Below are positions 48,721 to 64,000 of a stretch of DNA of 64,000 nucleotides, piece after piece. This stretch comes from Nereocystis luetkeana (Eukaryota; Sar; Phaeophyceae; Laminariales; Laminariaceae). Made by a program: the position numbers and the translations under genes. The stretch lies in assembly GCA_031213475.1 (NCBI GenBank), contig JARUPZ010000027.1, positions 1,363,001-1,427,000 on the forward strand, written 5' to 3'. Under the pieces are notes generated by a model. That model ran no database searches. It was not told the origin of the DNA and was given only the letters and a program-made list of their open reading frames with translations. Numbering within the stretch: position 1 is the stretch's first letter; the number at the start of each line of letters is the position of its first letter.

Positions 48721-49734
48721 CCCCCCCCCCTGGTTGGTTATCGAAAAAGAAAGGGGGGTCGAATTCATGTTCGTGTACCCCTGCGGCAGTTTTTTTTCGT
48801 CTTCTCGTATCGATCGCGTTCATGACCTGTCTGCTGGATTTTAGCCAACAAACACCCCATCCAGTCAAAAACAATTATCCAGCAGCCCTACAACAGCAAC
48901 TAAATACTTGACGGGCCACTACTAATAGCAGCTACTGTACCAGGTACCAGGTATATATCAGTAGCAGCATCGTCCTGTGCCCGGGCAGGAAAACAAACTT
49001 CGTACTGGTACTAGGCTACGACGTCACTACCCACAACGTTAAGCATTCGTCCATACGCCTGCGAGGCTGCGGACCTGAACCAGGGCTTCATGTGACTGCC
49101 AAACATCGTCCCAGAGGGGTATGGGGTAAAATCATATACCGAGATGTCACGATTTTTTTCGTTTGCCGCGTACAAAACCGCTGTAATACGAGTAACGATT
49201 TGCATGTTCGTCAGTTGGCATTCCCTTCTACCCCTCCGTTATTTCCAGCACCCACGACCCCTCCCCTCCCGTCCCCCCTCCCTCAGTTGTTCCACCCAGC
49301 CCCTCCACAAATTTCTCAGCCTTCCCCAACCCTTGGTTCCAACCCCTCCCATTCATCGCAATCCCTCCCATAGGTCCCACTCCTCCCACCGTTTCCTCTC
49401 ATTCCCCCTTATCGCCTCGACTACAGTCGTGCATGACATGAGTACAACCCCCCCCCTGCTCCCCCCTCCCCCCACCCCACGTCTCTCGCTCCTCTTCTCC
49501 CTCCTCTTCACTCCTATCCTCCTCTTACTCCTACGAATCCCTCCCCCCCCCTTCCCGCCCAATCCCCCCTCCTCACCCCCCTTCACCCACTCCCACCCCA
49601 CTCCCCTCCTCCCCTCTCCAGCCACCCCACCCCCACCCCCACCCGTTTCTCAAACCCGTTGTCCCTTGCGCTTGCTGAGACAAAACACAAGTACGTGGCT
49701 CAATCTTCTCCTCCCCCCCCCCTATTTTATATAG

Positions 49735-50255
49735 GTTGGGTTGGCGTTGGTTGGCAACGACACTGTAAAACATGCCGCTCACTACGTGAGCTAGACAACC
49801 AGGGTACCGTTTTTTTTTGTTTTGTTTTTTTTGGCGGTCGCCGACAGCTGGTTGTCGAGTTAGATCATTTGTGCGAGGCAAAGAACCTTTACTTCGCACA
49901 ATTGGGAATGATGGTATCACGTAGTGTTCAAGGTAAGGCACCCAAGAAGCAGTTACATAGTGTTCCCATTGCTGTCTCTGGAAATGCCTACACCGGAAAT
50001 TAAATCAACTCATTGAAGCTGTCGTCCATATGCAAGTCCGCCTCAAAAGCGGTTCTTAGTAGGATGCAGCTCACCCTTCATGCGACTCGCCAGACACCTC
50101 ACGGCGCTTCGCGCTTGGTGCAAGCAATGTCTACCTGGTCGGTGAAAACCCGACATGCTCCGTCCCGGCATTGTAGGGATGCGAGGGTCTATGGTCATAC
50201 GACTACGGCCATGCATGAGATCGAGTACATCTCTCCTATCGAGTACACCCCCCCC
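49735..50255 (-). mobile_element. LINE 3'-tail copy 4 (solo, minus strand)
   Basis: Reverse orientation, from gtactcgatagg at about 50250 to ccaacccaacctatat at about 49735. It includes the terminal inverted repeat around an A-rich loop at about 49790-49865. It lies just outside the DHX8 stop codon (50291), so it may form part of that gene's 3' untranslated region or terminator area. Confidence 0.85.
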
Positions 50256-50290
50256 CCTCCCCCCCTCCCCCCCGATCCCTACCCTCCCCG

Positions 50291-63538
<13,248 letters not shown>

Positions 63539-63759
63539 CTGGACGGTGGGAGTAGAAAGAAACAGACGGGGGGGGGGGGCAGCAATAAAGAAACCGAAAC
63601 AGCAGATAAAAGCTTGATATGGCGTATTTGTTCGCCAACTGTCACGGGTGGGCATATGTTGTAAGAATCAGAATCCACGATGGACCCGAAAATCAGGTAT
63701 CCCCCTATGTTTACACAGCAAATTTGGTTTTCATTACTAAAATAGTATGTAATACTACT

Positions 63760-63866
63760 ATTACGGGGGACCATAGTTAACAGGACCTATGGTACACATA
63801 AAAACCTATATGTTTAACCATTTTTACTAACAATATTTGGTCCTGTTAACTATGGCCCCCCGTAAT
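63760..63866. mobile_element. MITE family A, copy 4
   Basis: Ends ttACGGGGGACCATAG / CTATGGCCCCCCGTaata. It lies upstream of the first visible DHX8 exon, presumably in an intron of that gene. Confidence 0.85.
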
Positions 63867-64000
63867 AATAGTAAGTTACTTCGTAACAACAATACTGTTT
63901 GTACAAATGAATTGGGAAAACAAACACAAGCGACAAGAAAATAACACTAGTCATTGGCGTGGCTCCAGAGAACAAACAAAAAAATAGAAAAGTATCTCTC

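Larger units (their letters stand above)
43770..49734. other. Intergenic, scattered repeats
   Basis: Contains MITE C copy 2, the 44.7-kb minisatellite, piggyBac MITE copy 2, D7 (45548-45640), D5 (48505-48720) and a C-rich tract at 49210-49670. A Cys-rich frame at 47077-47361 (KACRICG, MTCGVCG) has no family match I can name. Confidence 0.55.

Overview
The window comes from an intron-rich eukaryotic nuclear genome with heavy repeat content. Two multi-exon genes can be built by eye with consistent splice phases. Both encode conserved eukaryotic proteins, and their introns average several hundred bases. Gene architecture, base composition and a LINE with a restriction-like endonuclease suggest a stramenopile, plausibly a brown alga. 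That assignment is inference, because nothing in the window is taxon-diagnostic.

Layout. (1) About 3.4-16.5 kb, + strand: a CCDC22 orthologue (Commander/CCC endosomal complex) in about 12 recognised exons; the first coding exon was not found. It carries a very large low-complexity exon (4734-6143) between the N-terminal NN-CH-like domain and the coiled coil. (2) 16.5-20.1 kb: gene-free, with MITEs, a tRNA-like SINE and dispersed repeats. (3) 20.1-24.0 kb, - strand: a decayed non-LTR retrotransposon with a RING-like finger, reverse transcriptase, zinc knuckle and restriction-like endonuclease. (4) 24-29.3 kb: pyrimidine-rich DNA and dispersed repeats. (5) 29.35-32.09 kb: a degenerate tandem array of about 130-bp units. 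(6) 32.1-36.4 kb: nothing coding recognised. (7) 36.4-40.15 kb: ten tandem copies of a 380-bp unit, most with an open 80-90-codon minus-strand frame. (8) 42.0-43.8 kb: three head-to-tail copies of the LINE 3' tail. (9) 43.8-50.3 kb: minisatellites, MITEs and another tail copy. (10) 50.3-63.54 kb, - strand: the C-terminal 722 residues of DHX8/PRP22, the spliceosomal DEAH helicase, in 16 exons; its N-terminus lies beyond the right edge.

The two genes are convergent and separated by about 34 kb of repeats. CCDC22 acts in endosomal recycling and DHX8 in mRNA release from the spliceosome, so their adjacency implies no shared pathway.

The most unusual signals are these. DHX8 introns hold at least seven decayed copies of the gene's own exon-intron junctions, from five of its sixteen exons, each next to the working exon. 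A near-palindromic 9-mer, TACCWGGTA, occurs about 26 times outside exons where about 0.5 would be expected. Several 3' splice sites sit behind long C-rich tracts. The 380-bp array keeps one reading frame open in most units. The LINE 3' tail is present without the body of the element at five sites.
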